Shown one piece after another: positions 1 through 11,918 of a stretch of DNA of 64,000 nucleotides. The stretch spans positions 3,720,001 through 3,784,000 of the forward strand of contig JAHRBS010000004.1 in assembly GCA_024305745.1 (NCBI GenBank). Reading direction: 5' to 3'. The notes under the pieces are model-generated. The model was not told where the DNA came from, searched no databases, and saw nothing but the letters and a program-made list of their open reading frames with translations. A program made the translations under genes and the position numbers. Source of the DNA: Polyporus tsugae. Taxonomy: Eukaryota > Basidiomycota > Agaricomycetes > Polyporales > Polyporaceae. How positions within the stretch are numbered: the first letter of the stretch is position 1; each line of letters starts with the position of its first letter.

Positions 1-1793
1 TGATTGCCGAGCTGCCTTCGCAACTCATCTCGAAACGAGTCGGTCCTGATGTCTGGATTCCCACTCAGGTAAGTTCTTTCTACACTTCGAGAAGTCGGGC
101 TCATTCCTTGTAGATGGTTCTCTGGAGCTTCGTCTCAGCGGGTCAGTTCTGGCTCAGTGGGAGGGCGAGCTTCCTTACCACACGGCACGTCCTCTCGTTT
201 GCGTACATGACGTCTATTTACCTCGAAGCAGGTGTCTCCTAGGGTTTATGCAGGGAGGGTTCATACCCGATGTCATTCTATACTTGTCGTACTTCTACGT
301 CAAGTCGGAGCGTGAGTTTTGCTCTTACACCCTTCCATTAAGCCTGGTCTTATGCAGCCCCCTTGGATGATAGTGCCGCTTCGCTTAGCCTGGTTCTGGG
401 TATCGAACTACTTGGCTGAAATCATTGGCGCGTTCATGGCGACTGGGCTCCTCCGCCTGCGCGGCGTTGGCGGCAGGGCGGGCTGGCGGTACCTCTTCCT
501 CATCGAAGGTATCCTGACGCTCATCGTTGGTATCGCATCGTACTTCATGATGCCCCCCAGCCCGACGCAGACCAAGGCATGGTTCCGACCTAAGGGATGG
601 TTCACTGAGCGGTACATTGTGTGCTGAGATATATCCACGTACCCTCGACTGACACCACTTCCCAGCGAGGAGATCATCATAGTCAACCGCGTTCTGAGGG
701 ACGACCCATCCAAGTCCAACATGCATAACCGTGAGGGCCTTTCGATCAAGAAGATCTGGCACATCATCAAGGATTGGCGTATGTGGCCCATCTACGGGCT
801 GGGTATCATCTTCCTGGGTACGCGCGACCAGTAACTGCGTCAGCCTTCTAGTTTCCTTATGTTTTCCCGTTTAGTTCCTGTCACGCCTCCGCAGACCTAC
901 CTCACGCTCTCGCTGAAGAACCTTGGGTACACCACCACACAAGCGAACCTCCTCAGCGTCCCCTCCAAAGGCCTAGGGATAATCCTCCTCCTCATATTCT
1001 GCTACCTCTCCGAGGTCGTCAACAGCCGCATCTCAATCCTGGTCGCCATGCAATTCTGGGCATTGCCGTTGCTCGTTGTTCTCTACACCTTCACCTCGGA
1101 GACGTCCCCATGGGCTTATTTCGCAGTCGTCAGCCTTATCGCCGCCTTCCCATACGTCCATCCCGTACAAGTTGCCTGGGCGTCCACAAACTCTGGCGGC
1201 GTTGGCACGCGCACAGTCTCAGCGTCAATATACAACATGTTCGTCCAAGCAGGCGGTATGATCGCCGTGAGTACCCTCCACTCTCACCTGCCGTCTCCTT
1301 ATCCTGACTATCAGCATTGAACGCTTAGGCCAACATCTACCGGGATGACGACAAGGTACGCCTGACCTGTCTTACAGCATGCTTCAGCGACTGACCAACT
1401 GCATCCTGTCCTCTAGCCGCTTTGTAAGTCTACCCGATGTGAGCGATTGAAGGGTTATGTCGCTAACTATAGCACAGATAAGCGCGGAAATCGGGTTCTA
1501 ATTGGAATCACCGTCCTGAACATCGTCCTCTATGGCTTCACGTGGTTGTTCTACACCGGCATCAACAGACGTAGAGACAGGATATGGAACAAGTGGACGG
1601 CCAAGGTAAGGGTTGCACACCGTCTCCCTTCATCCCAGCCTCTCACGGTACGATCTCCAGGAACAACACGAATATCTCGAGACGACCAAAGACGAGGTAC
1701 GTGTGGACGATCCCACGACTCTGGTCATGGGGCTGACTGACACGACACGCATCCCAGGGCAATGCAAAGATGAACTTCCGTTTTCTTTATTGA
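1..1793 (+). CDS. MFS transporter, Dal5/allantoate-permease-like (5' end missing)
   Basis: The 3' part of a major facilitator superfamily transporter; its start lies left of the window. Exons read LPSQLISKRVGPDVWIPTQ, then a helix ending in GFMQGGFIPDVILYLSYFY, then GWRYLFLIEGILTLIVGI and the C-terminal half with YFAVVSLIAAFPYVHPVQVAW. The GWR-YLFLIEG segment, the long loop with IVNRVLRDDPSK and the tail of the TGINRRRDRIWNKW type are characteristic of the anion:cation symporter (Dal5, allantoate/vitamin) branch. At least eight short exons are joined by GT-AG introns; the first donor is at about 69. The last exon ends NFRFLY with a stop at 1791-1793. It should sit in the plasma membrane and import a small organic anion. 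The substrate cannot be told from sequence. No break is visible in the retained part. Confidence 0.85.
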
Positions 1794-2120
1794 AGAACCT
1801 TGGATCGTGTCCTCATAGACCACTCACTACATTCAAACACATCGTAATAGACTCAGCTATGCTCGCATATGATGACAGTATTCCACAGCTTGTCGGTGAA
1901 CCCGAAACGAAAGGAATATTAATCCGGCACAACTAAATGCCGATAAGCCTTTCCAGTAACGAGAAAACAGCCTCCATTAGGACACCACCAGAACGTCTAG
2001 CAGACAAGATGATAATAATCTACATGTAAAACACTCTAGATATGAAAACCAATACAATCGTGCCCCATGTAGGGGCCTGGTCCCAAACGAATAGATTGGA
2101 CCAGTCACATCGCACCCAAC

Positions 2121-4082
2121 TCATTCCTCGTCCGAATCCTCGTCAGCCACCTCCGCCTCGTGGACCTGCACCCCCATCGTCGAGAAGTCGAACAGCATCG
2201 ACTCCTCCTCCATGATCAGGCTGCTCCGTTGGATCGCGCGCTCGCGCAGCACACCCCACTCCATCCACCAATCGTCCGCCTCGTCCTCGCAGTCATACCC
2301 GAAGATCGTCCGGACCTCGTCCCACAGCCGGCTGACGTCGCCCGCGAGGCCCTCGAGCACGTTCTTGCCGCCCTCGGCCGCCTTGGCGCGCATCCCGCTG
2401 TCGCGCCGCGCCGTCTCGTCGCAGTCCTCGAGCGTCATGTAGAAGATGTTGCCGAACTCGCCCGCGCGCACCGCGCGCGTGCGCGGCTGCCGAAGCTCCT
2501 GAAAGGCGTAGAGGAAGCTCTGGATCTGCCGCTCTTCCGAGAGGTGGGAGAAGAGCTTGGCGAGGACCGCACCGTCTTCGACGGCCATGGCGGTCGCCTG
2601 GATCGTGCCGGGCTGGGTAGTGGAGGGTCAACGTTTTACTTCGGCTTTCGACGGTCGTATTTGGGGGGACGTACGGGAAAAGGATGTGCTGCTTCGCCAA
2701 TGACGACGAGGGGCCCGTCGTCTGATACCCAGTCTTCGATGTCCTCGTGTGCCCGGACAGAGACGCGGACGGCCTTGTCAGCCTTACTCATGTGTGAGAG
2801 AAGACTGCGGAAGATGAGGTGAATGTCTTGCATGAACGATGGATTTGAGCGCAAGTACTTACTTTGCATGAAGCCCTTTCGCAATGTCAGGAACGTACAC
2901 CGAAGGCTCGTCCCCATAATTGCCCGCTATGCTGTCGGGTCCGTAGAACTGTAGTGCGATTTCGTCCGTGTCATGCTGTCCACTGGTCAATAAATGTAGG
3001 TACTCGTTCCGGTAAGGAACAACCTACAACTGGATACGCAAGCATAGCTTGGTTGTTGCCAAACGCCGTGAAGATGGCATTCTGGGTTTCCATAAGTCAT
3101 CCATATGGTCCACAACGGGATAAGACTACTCACGTCCTTCCATATTGATTGAATATACTCTTCCAGCTCTTCGCTCGGTATCAACGCGCTTTTCCAGCGA
3201 CTCAAAATGACGCTTCCAGGGGCGCAACGTGAGGACAACTTACTCGTACATGGCAACGCCTGTCGGATGACCATTGGCAGGGCTGCCCACCACAGTTCCT
3301 CTTGACACTCCAAACTCCCCATCCGCCCCGACTAGCACGTCCCCGAACAAGGTCTTCCCGTTCTCAAGGGTAACTTGCGGGTTGTCGACGTCGATGTCGA
3401 CCACATGGGAGTTATATCGTACCTCCGCCCCGAGCTCAATCGCTTTCTCGTACAAGATCTCATAAAGATCGTCGTGCTAAATGGCAGGTCAATCGTCAAC
3501 TGCGACCATTATGAGTACGGCCACGCACCGTAGTCAGCATGTAAATGCCTCGCGTCTCTTTCAGCACACCTTTGTCCCAGACATGCTCGCCCAAATACTC
3601 GCTCGACTCGTCTAATGGTTTTCTCAATCGAGACGGGAGAAGCATGAATCTCGGTCGGCCACTTACATTTCATGAAGGTCATCGTATGAGAGATGAGCGC
3701 TCTCCGCATCAATGTAGGCTTCAGCCCCCAGTGGAACAGGATTTTGGTGAGGTTCGGCGGCAGGCGCACGCCGCCTCCGAAGCCGCGCTGAATGGGGTTG
3801 CCATCTCAACGACACGGTGAGTGTGAGGAGGAGAAAGGCGGGAGTGGCTCACCGCAGACGCTCTGTCCGCCTTCTCCAACACTAGTGCATTATGCCCCAC
3901 ACGCCTTAGCGCAATTGCAGCTGCCAACCCTGCGATCCCTGCGGGATGATGGGGAGGTGAACTTGATGTATCCAGGAACAATTGGCTCGGGATCGAGGCC
4001 TACCTCCACCTATGATCAGAAAATCGATGGAGAGGCTGGTCTGCAACGGCGGGCCCGACTTTGTCGACTGCCGAGAGGACAT
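2121..4082 (-). CDS. FAD-dependent monooxygenase (salicylate-hydroxylase-like)
   Basis: A flavoprotein aromatic hydroxylase of the UbiH/salicylate 1-monooxygenase family, expected to use FAD, NAD(P)H and O2 to hydroxylate a phenolic or polyketide substrate. Exon 1 (ATG at 4082) gives IDFLIIGGG; it splices to GIAGLAAAIALRRVGHNALV, forming the Rossmann GxGxxG motif followed by the acidic end of beta-2 (LEKAD). The middle exons contain GDVLVGADGEFGVSR, the DG motif. The later exon has LVVIGEAAHPFPV, the second FAD-contacting GD-type motif with E in place of D, then TIQATAMAVEDGAVLAKLF. The C-terminus is acidic (VADEDSDEE). An in-frame ATG at 4145 exists, but 4082 places the nucleotide-binding motif at the usual distance from the start. 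About seven introns. No secretion signal is seen. Confidence 0.85.
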
Positions 4083-5086
4083 GTGAGCCAAGGGCTGACA
4101 GAGACACACGTAGTGGGGGAGGGATGGACTCACTTCAGCACTCATAGGAAGTCAACGGGGAAACGGGGAGAAGGGGACAGACGGCATACCACGAGCGAGT
4201 CGAAAAGGCGCAAGTTGCAACAGTGGGAACGATATCAACGGAGTCGATGACCATCGACGGGGTACAAATTCATGTGCGCCGAGCGTCTGAACAGATCAGG
4301 CCCGCACGCGGGCAGCATCCGTTGCTCGATGTGACGGAGCATCAGGGGTGCCTGCGCGCGGCGGTTAAAGCGGAGTAAGCTCAGACAACATAAGTAAGTA
4401 GCGGATGAACCTGAGAAGGCCAAATCACATACGATTACATTTTGAGCAGTGTGAAGTCACTGGAGGGCTTGTGTTCTCCAGACCCCGTGCCGTAGTCCGC
4501 GTCATGCACGCGAGACTAGACATGTATGTATTACCGCGGTCGGGAAGCGGGGTGCGTTTCCAAAACAGCGGTTGCTAGCAATGTCAAGGCCCGGGGATTC
4601 CGGGAAGGAGGATATGTTCTGGGACAAACCGGGGTTAGCACGAATGTCAGCCTCCCAACCAACGTGCTCTCCATCTCCCATCAACACAAATCACGTAAGT
4701 AAACCCTCCCGGCGCTTGCCATTACCTAGCGCTCAAATGCACTGCTTGCACTTGCAGTACATGGCTCCGAACCGTAAGGGCAAGGAGGCTTGAAAGCTTG
4801 AAGCTTGATAGGCTTCGCCAAAATGGTCACGGTTCGACTTCGGTTCGACTTCCATGGTCCAGTTCACCTGACGAGTCGGGAACCCGGCAGGAGCCCGGAT
4901 GCCCAGGCCGAATGAATCATGACTGCACCACCCGAAACATTAATTGGCCAAATGTCATGGGTGACTCGCGATGGAACGTTTACTAGGTTCGTACAGCTCT
5001 CGGACGTGTTTGAAAGGCTCCAGGAAGATTCCGCAAGATTAACGATTAGTCCGATGTAGTATGATACAAGAACGAGCAGATGTGTA
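4083..5086. other. gene-free stretch upstream of the monooxygenase
   Basis: About 1 kb between the monooxygenase start and the mS45 stop. It probably holds the monooxygenase promoter and the mS45 3' UTR. Both strands were read. Only short unsupported frames are present, including a possible spliced fragment around 4570-4793 with a GTAAGT donor at 4695 and no recognisable domain. Small direct repeats of GCTTGA occur near 4795-4812. Confidence 0.5.
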
Positions 5087-6604
5087 CTACGCAGTAATGG
5101 ACGCAGTCTCCGAAGCACCAGCTGGCGGCTCGGGCGACACGAACTCAGGGCGTTTACGCTTCTCCCTCATGTGAGCACGACGCTTGGCCGCCCGAACGCG
5201 CTTCAGTTGGTCCTTGACGTCCACGAACTTCACACCGACATCGACAAACCGGAAGGTCGGCCGCCCGGGTCGCTCAAGGACAACTTCGGGCTCAGTCTCA
5301 AACTTGAGATGCGGTAATCTGTTGAGCATGGCCTTCTCTTGCGTCGCTTTCGTATTCTTCCCGACCTCCACCGCACTGGCGAGGGTTTCAGGCAATGTTG
5401 GGCTCTATATAGAACGTTATCCCATGGAGCGCGAAGATGGATGATAGAAGAGTTGAGAATGCGTACCTGGCCTTCCAATACCGGCTCCCAGAAAAGTCGT
5501 TGGTAACGGTCTCGCGCGACGTTCTTCGTAGCTTCTGAAAGCTCGTCAGCCTCGACGGTATCCTCGCCGAGCTCTTGTCCACCGGTACGGCGGGCGCCCC
5601 GTAACGAAGCTTGCTTCTCGGTAACACCGAGCGCCTTCTCCATGCCGTTGAGGAAACCAGATTGGAGTGGTTTTTTCTGAGGGCGAGAGAATCAGCAAGC
5701 AGTTCGAAGGAGAAACAACCAAAGGGTTCAGATGGGGTTGAAATTTGTTGAAACCAGCGTGACGTAAGGCACAGCGGACGTCTCTCAATTCGTGAATGAT
5801 GAAGGTCTCAGAACGTATTACTGACCTCCTATATCACCACAACGCAGAAGCCGTATGTGGTCAGCGTGATCTCAAGACGAGTGGAATATGACACCATACC
5901 TGGGAGAAGAACTATGTCAGCACGAGGTAAACAGGATAGGATATGACGAGGCAAAGGTTCAGAAAGTAATGCTTGTGTCTAACCATGTGCCTGTTGGCAT
6001 CTTCAAGACTAATCGATATATCTCATCCTCTAGTGCGTCGTATACACGTTCGAAGGGTAAACAAGCAACATGACACGAACCTTTCGCCAGTGCTCCTCCA
6101 GGCCCTTCAACCGCAGAATCGCATCCACCCGCGCAATGCTCAGCCCATGCCGCTGTGCGAGCACGCGCACGTTGAACATCGCGGGGTCCGCAATGTAGTC
6201 GTTCCAAATGGCGGTCCGTATGGAGTCGGAGATCGGCGTCGGCGGCCTGAACGACGGGTTCAGCGGGAAGGGCTGCACGTCAACCCACGCGAGCACAGTC
6301 CACAAGTCAGCGAACGTGGCCCGAAGCGGCAACCAAACAAGACGAACTCAACTACTTCACCCCCAAGCCAGTTGTTCGGCCGGTGCGCCTCCTTGTACTT
6401 GATGCCCTCGGTCCGCAACCATTGGGCGTAGCTCGGGCCCGCCTCGAACGGGTCAGCGACGGTTTCGGCACTCTTGGCATACTGTCGGCGAGGTGCGACG
6501 GAGAGCCATGTTCGTGCGGCGGTGGCAGCGCGAGTCGCTGGCCGGCGCGAAACCTGGGTTAGATGGGCGAGCATTGCAAGCCCCGCTGGCAAAGTTTGAC
6601 CCAT
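5087..6604 (-). CDS. MRPS35: mitochondrial small ribosomal subunit protein mS45 (Bot1/Mrps35 family)
   Basis: A component of the fungal mitochondrial small ribosomal subunit, known as Bot1 in fission yeast and Mrps35 in budding yeast. The first exon carries an arginine- and alanine-rich presequence (QVSRRPATRAATAART), then GIKYKEAHRPNNWLGG. The next exon has the family core PFPLNPSFRPPTPISDSIRT and LAQRHGLSIARVDAILRLKG. Later exons give the helical region with RDRYQRLFWEPVLEGQ and the basic tail RAAKRRAHMREKRKRPEF. The stop is at 5087-5089. ATGs at 6604 and 6574 are both in frame; the second starts a canonical targeting peptide, so either could be used. It is transcribed divergently from the methyltransferase that starts at 6714, only 109 bp away. 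Confidence 0.9.
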
Positions 6605-6713
6605 TTCTTAAATGTGTCACGTGCTAGCTTAGGGGAGGCTCCCGCTTAAGCCGGAGCCTTGGGCGCTTATCGTCTCCAGTCGCACTCGTCCATTTGATGC
6701 TGAACGTGGCACG
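6605..6713. promoter_or_regulatory. short divergent promoter shared by mS45 and EFM3-like genes
   Basis: Only 109 bp separate the two start codons facing away from each other, so both genes must be driven from this interval or from sequences inside their 5' exons. No TATA box is obvious, as is common for housekeeping pairs. Confidence 0.5.
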
Positions 6714-8137
6714 ATGGTGACCGTGCAGCCGGACCCGCTCTTCGACGTGCTGCGGGCGTATGCGACCTTGCAGCCACCGAGATCGATAGAGAGGCCAGAT
6801 GGATCATTCTCTGCAGTGCACGCATTTCTCTTACACCATTTGCTGCTTAACCCCCACTTCGACGACTATCCACCCTCAAGGCAGTACCAAATCACATTCT
6901 GGAAGTGGGCGATCGAATGGCTTGAGGGCCTGATGTCAGGCGAGGCATGCTCCTTTTCGCATCAGCCTCTCTCCGCGTCCTAACAGTGTATGAACACGAA
7001 GGAGGAGCTCGACGAGCGCATATATACGCACCACGTCGAGCTAATGTTGGAACAAGCCATGGCCTCGTACGTGTGCCCTCCGATCAACCGCGCCCGACGA
7101 CGTTATTTATTTAATAGGTGGCATGCACAGTAAGAGTGCGGGGGCGTCATGGCCGACGCCGTCGTATGTGACATATTTGTGGCCATCAAAATCTGGAGCA
7201 TCCGTGGCGAGGACTGTGTATCCTGGCTACACCAGTGCGACCTTGCTGGAGTCCCGCACGACCATCGAGGCCGGGACGACAGGATTGCGGACCTGGTCCG
7301 CGAGCTTAGTCTTAGGACAGCATTTGCTGTCCCGCCCAGGTAGTTTGTATGGGGACCAGCATTCCTAGACAAGCATTCACTTCGTGTGCAGAACTGGTAG
7401 CAGGGAAACGCGTCCTAGAACTGGGATGCGGCGTTGGCTTCCTGGGCATTATAATTGGGTCCATACAGGCTTCGCAAAACTCACTCGAGGCTTCGTCGCT
7501 ATGGCTGACAGACGTGAACGAGCCGGTTCTATGCCGTTGCGAGCTCAACTTGGGGCTACTATGCAGTACGTGAGTACCTCAGGCTAACCAGTGCCGCGCT
7601 CACCATGCCACAGATAAATCGTACAAACACTCCGATCTCAATGTCGAGCTGGTAGACTGGTCAGATGCAATCGACCCCGGTAGGCTGCCTGCACTGCGGG
7701 CCTTCTTCCACAAAGCTCGTCCAGATGTCATATTGGGAGCGGATTTAGTTACGTTTCTCAGTTGATACATCTGTGTGGATGCAGCTCACCTCTTCTTCGT
7801 AGGTGTACGATCCATCTATTATCCCCATGCTAGTAAACGTCCTTTCCGTGGCTATGGAGGCCGAAGACGGCGGCCCGGGACCTACCGCCTACTTTGCGCT
7901 TGCGGTCCGTCATGAGGAAACACAGACAGAATTCCTTCGCCAAGCAGGTAAACATTGCCCATACCCATACAGTCCTTGTTATGCATTGTCGCTGACCCCC
8001 CGCCAGCAGAGTCACTCGAGGTTGAAGAGACTAATACCGTGTTGGTCTCAGAGAACGTCTTCACGAGGTGTGCAGAACTTGGCCAAGACGCGTCCTCGCA
8101 GACCGTCCGCGTAGTCAAGTTCAGACGAAAATTGTGA
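6714..8137 (+). CDS. EFM3: protein-lysine methyltransferase, EFM3/EEF2KMT (FAM86) family
   Basis: A seven-beta-strand SAM methyltransferase of the FAM86 group; the yeast and human members methylate a lysine of elongation factor 2 in the cytosol. The N-terminal helical FAM86 region (DPLFDVLRAYATLQPP) is followed by SYVTYLWPS and TTGLRTWSASLVLGQHLL. The SAM motif I is RVLELGCGVGFLG; then come WLTDVNEPVL, the post-motif PDVILGADLVYD and a C-terminal strand ending VRVVKFRRKL. The ATG at 6714 starts MVTVQPDPL. The first intron is best read as a GC-AG intron (6945-6986), because the nearby GT donor gives an immediate stop. The second uses an acceptor at ...CACAG before AAGAGTGCG. The protein is about 340 residues, normal for the family, with no breaks. 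Confidence 0.88.
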
Positions 8138-8165
8138 GATTCGCAGCAATGTATCTATCATTCTT

Positions 8166-9454
8166 TCATTGTGACGGGCTCCTTACAAAGGCGTCTTCCA
8201 GCCAAGTGTCGAGTAGTGCGTGCCAATAGTCCTTATCCCCGTCTTTCACGTACTGACGCATAGCATTAATAGCTTATACGGTAGCACGCGTTATAAAGAT
8301 GTGCCCCAGACCAACATGAGCGAACGCTGTACGCAGCCGTGCGGATTCGTCCCGGGAAGCCAGCCAATACTTGGTCGTTGCGCATTCCGAATCCGCACGA
8401 GGGTTGTGGATGCCATCGTATGGGCGTAATGGGCGGCAAGGCCTGCGGGTTGGATAAGAGTGGAACTCTCAGTCTATGATGCCGGTGACGTCCCCTTGGG
8501 CGTCGATGAGGATATCTGTCTCATTGAGGTCGTCGTGAACCAAGACGCATCTCCGGAACAAGTTTGTCTGTCAGGCGCGAGTATATTCAAGGAAGTGTTT
8601 CAACCAAGCGGTCGACGACCGCCTGTGCGCTCGCAGGGATGGATTCCCGTTTCTGCTCGACGAGAGCATCCGCGAACTCTTCCCAGGGAGGAGCAGACCT
8701 TTCTGGCACAATACTGCTCTCAGACCGTGATTCTTGGAATCACATTCAGAGCACCACCGGCTACTACGTGGAGAGTGCCAACCTGCGCCTGGGATACGAT
8801 AAGCCGGAACATCGCTAGAGCATGTTCAGCGTCGGATAGGACTACACGTTCCTGCAGTGCCGGCCACGGCGAGATGAGTCCGGGCGAACGGAGATTTGAT
8901 CGCATATACTGTACTTACCTTGACAGCCTGGTACGGCAGGTCCCCGAAGACGTTGAGGATGCAGTCGCCTAGTATTTTCTCTATGGCCATGAACGTTTTC
9001 CGTTCGGCAGCGGAACGACGCACGACCTTGTGGATTCCGGGAACAGGAATGGTAGAATGTGCCTTGAGCCATTGCATAATCCCGACTTCAATCTCAAACT
9101 TCATGGTCGGGCGTTCAAGCTCGGAGGGTTCTAGGTCGCTCAGCACGCGGACGATCTCTTGCGATCTTCTGCGGTCCTCGAGCTCTACGTCTAGGACCTA
9201 CGAACATGTTCAGCAACGTGGCGAGGCGATGTTAATACGACGGAGGGAGAGCGTACTAGGTATCTGTCGAAATCAATTTCACGAACATTTATCTGCCTCA
9301 CGGTGATGAAGAAGGCAGCCTCGATGCGCTCTAGGGCGATCCGGGAGGGTTCCTCGAGATGCTTTCCGGGAACCCAGTGCTGAAACGAAGCAGGAAATGT
9401 CTCGAGACGGGTTTCATTTCCTTTGCGATCCCAGCAGTAGGCACAGAAAGGCAT
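8166..9454 (-). pseudogene. aminoglycoside-phosphotransferase (APH)-like kinase pseudogene
   Basis: Remains of a fungal APH/choline-kinase-fold gene. Recognisable pieces in order are STIPVPGIHKV with FMAIEKILGD (near 8930-9070), PPWEEFADALVEQKRESIP, the catalytic loop LVHDDLNETDILID followed by GDVTGIID (near 8475-8545), YDGIHNP with SARLRTAFAH, and the C-terminal AMRQYVKDGDKDYWHALLDT. The reading frame is broken by a TGA at 8587-8589, a one-base-type frameshift near 8547, a TGA at 8469-8471 exactly where the family has the Trp of IIDWE, and a TAA at 8274-8276. The natural end would be the TGA at 8166-8168. The 5' boundary is uncertain; an exon starting near 9454 may belong to it. APH-like genes are large, fast-evolving families in agaricomycetes, which fits a decayed copy. 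Confidence 0.78.
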
Positions 9455-9910
9455 AATGTTTCGGTGGTGGAGGGTAAACTTGAATGAGGGATGAGCACCA
9501 CGTTCGTATCTTTCTCGCCCTCTTTAATGAGGGCTAGAGTAGTATTGGTAGAAGCAGAAGTTTGACGACACAGGCCGTGACGCACCAGTATTGGTGCTTT
9601 GAGGGCCTTGAAGGAGACGTTCAGCAGGCCGCCGTTTGAATGGATGGATGGCCAGTGCCACCGTGACATGGATGACGGGGGATTCGAACGTGAGAGTCCG
9701 GACTTGCGCGCGTGCGGCCCGACGCGTTCTGGACAATTCGGGTAATGGGTTGGTCAGCGGGCGGACGCGTCTGTGGCTTAGCGCTGAAGCTCTCTCCTGA
9801 GTGCAGCCTGCGACAGACTTGTACCGCAGCGCCTCTCGAGCGTATATAAACTACTCCTTCATATCTTTGTTCGAATCCCAACCACATCCACCACATCCTA
9901 TCCATATACG
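9455..9910. other. intergenic region upstream of WSS1
   Basis: About 450 bp without a supported gene. It holds the WSS1 promoter, and possibly the undefined 5' end of the APH-like pseudogene on the minus strand. Confidence 0.45.
9843..9850 (+). promoter_or_regulatory. TATA box of the WSS1-like gene
   Basis: TATATAAA lies 60-68 bp upstream of the ATG at 9911, a normal spacing for a short-leader fungal promoter. Confidence 0.55.
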
Positions 9911-11509
9911 ATGCCCGACATATTCGTGCAGTCCTTGACCCACCTTAAGGACAAGCCCAAGGCCCACCAAGCTCTCAAACTACTCCAGAGGATAGCCTCT
10001 TTGGTGAAACCCATCATGCGCAAGCATGGCTGGGTTTTACCTGTCCTCTCAGAGTTCTTCCCGGAGGAACCCAACCTCCTCGGTACGTCCCCTTTCGTCC
10101 TCTGTGGCGTGTACTTACTTGAGTCTTGACGCTCGGGTCTTCCAGGTCTTAGTGAGCACCCCCAGTACAAGGTACCCTGAGTCTGCTGCTGAATATGTCC
10201 AGATATCAATGGCGGCGAGAAGATCATGGTGCGCCTACGGCCTCCACACTCGCCAGACACTTTTCTACCAGAAGAGAGTGTAGTTGGTACAATGCTCCAC
10301 GAGGTTCGTACCCTCCACATTCCGCTTTCCATCACCCTCAACACTAACACCATTGACCTATGCGGCCCTGGTGTAGCTAACCCACAATGTGCATGGCCCT
10401 CACGACGCCGCTTTCTACAAGTTGCTTTCCGGGCTTGAAGACGAATACGAAGCCCTCCGCTCTGCCGGCTACGCCGGAGAGGGTTTCCATGCGCCTGGTC
10501 GGCGCCTCGGCGCGAATGTCTCCCATAATCTCCCGCTTCACATTGTCCGCGTCAAAGCCGCAGAAGCCGCAGACAAGCGGAGGCAGGTCAGCGTCGTAAT
10601 GCGCGGAGGGGTTCGCCTAGGGGGTGTCCCGCGACCCATCGTGAACAAGTCCCCACGAGAGCTCGCTGCCGAGGTGCGTGTCTACGTTTGGGGTGGTGAT
10701 CTTTCGCCCAGAGGCCGGGCTTGTTAATAAAGAAGCTTCGTGCACAGGCAGCGGAGCGGAGAGCGCGCGACGAGCTCTCGTGCGCGTCTGGCGCGGTGGC
10801 GCAGCGCGAGGCTGAGAAGGCCGCGAAGGAGAGCGTGCGCAACGACGTGATCGATCTCACAGGCGACTCAGACTCGGAGCCAGAAATCCTTATAATCGAC
10901 GAGGAATCCCCCTCGCCCTCCTCCGATTCAGCATCTGCCTCCACCTCCTCTTTGTCGCTCGACAGCACTTCGAGCTCGTCCAGCACCCTCCGGCCCCCAC
11001 CCGACCGCACGCCGTCGTCATCCTCAATCTCATCAATTTCCTCCACCTCCACGTCCTCCAGCATGCAGCGCCCTCTCGTGAGACGCGTCCCGCTCGGCGC
11101 GGGCGACGCCCAGCCCAAGCTCCCCAAGCCGCGCTCGCGCTCGCGCGTCCCCGCACAAGGACGCCCCGTCACCCCCGCGACACCCACGCCGCCCCCCACG
11201 CGCGCGGGGTCCATCGTCATCCCGTGGCACGTGCGCAACAACGCCCCCGCCTTCGCTCCTCCTCTCCCTGCCTCGGCGATCCCCTTCGAGAGGGAGTGGG
11301 AGTGCCCCCGCTGCACGCTCGTCAACGACGCGCTCGCGCTGCAGTGCGCGGCGTGCTCGGGAGTGCGGCAGAATACCCCCAGGCCGAAGGAGGAGCCTAC
11401 CGGCGAGCGCACGCCGGACGGGTGGACGTGCGGCGTGTGCGGGGAGAAGGGGGTGCCGCATGACTTCTGGAGCTGTCGGTTCTGTGGGAGCGTCAAGGCG
11501 ACGTCGTAG
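9911..11509 (+). CDS. WSS1: WSS1/SPRTN-type DNA-protein crosslink metalloprotease (WLM domain)
   Basis: A DNA-dependent metalloprotease that removes proteins crosslinked to DNA and works with SUMO and Cdc48 in the nucleus. The N-terminal WLM domain starts MPDIFVQSLTHLKDKPKAHQ and includes MRKHGWVLPVLSEFFPEEPN. The catalytic motif is formed across a splice: TMLHE joins LTHNVHGPHD, giving HELTHN plus the distal His. After the domain come tandem SUMO-interacting motifs (NDVIDLTGDSDSE and EILIIDEE), a serine-rich spacer and a proline-rich basic region. Two RanBP2-type zinc fingers follow (WECPRCTLVNDALALQCAAC and WTCGVCGEKGV...WSCRFCG). Five or so exons, roughly 450 residues, stop at 11507-11509. 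The architecture is complete for a fungal Wss1. It is convergent with the laccase. Confidence 0.92.
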
Positions 11510-11918
11510 ACCGCCACATCGTGCTAGATGTTCGAAGGGCTTTCTTGGTTTACGCCCCCGCCTTTGTGCGGACCTCTTCTCGGCGCGGACATTGAGTATA
11601 TATTATTGTTATGGAATGAGCGCATATACCTTGTGTTTGTGCTTATATCTTATATTGCTCTGGGCACCAGATTGTGCCGCGCTCGCCCTGCTTACCTCAT
11701 ATACGATGCTCGAGTTAGACCGCGATGTGTATAACTAGTACTATCCTTCCCATAGCTCTCTCTCAGCTGGGGAGCCATAAACAAACCTCAAGGCCTCACT
11801 TCTTAATCATAGCAATAATAATGTACATTCCGGACTCGAATTAAGTAAAGTCTCAAAAATCGCGCAGGCCATTAACCAAATCCCAGTAGGCATCCAGACC
11901 GTACTGCTCTATCCTCCT
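11510..11918. other. convergent 3' UTR interval between WSS1 and laccase
   Basis: About 400 bp of relatively AT-rich sequence between two stop codons facing each other. It holds the two 3' UTRs and no supported gene. Confidence 0.5.

Noticed and set aside
9865..9885. GTTCGAATCCC as a tRNA B box
   Set aside because: No A box or cloverleaf upstream; the site lies in the WSS1 promoter just after its TATA box.
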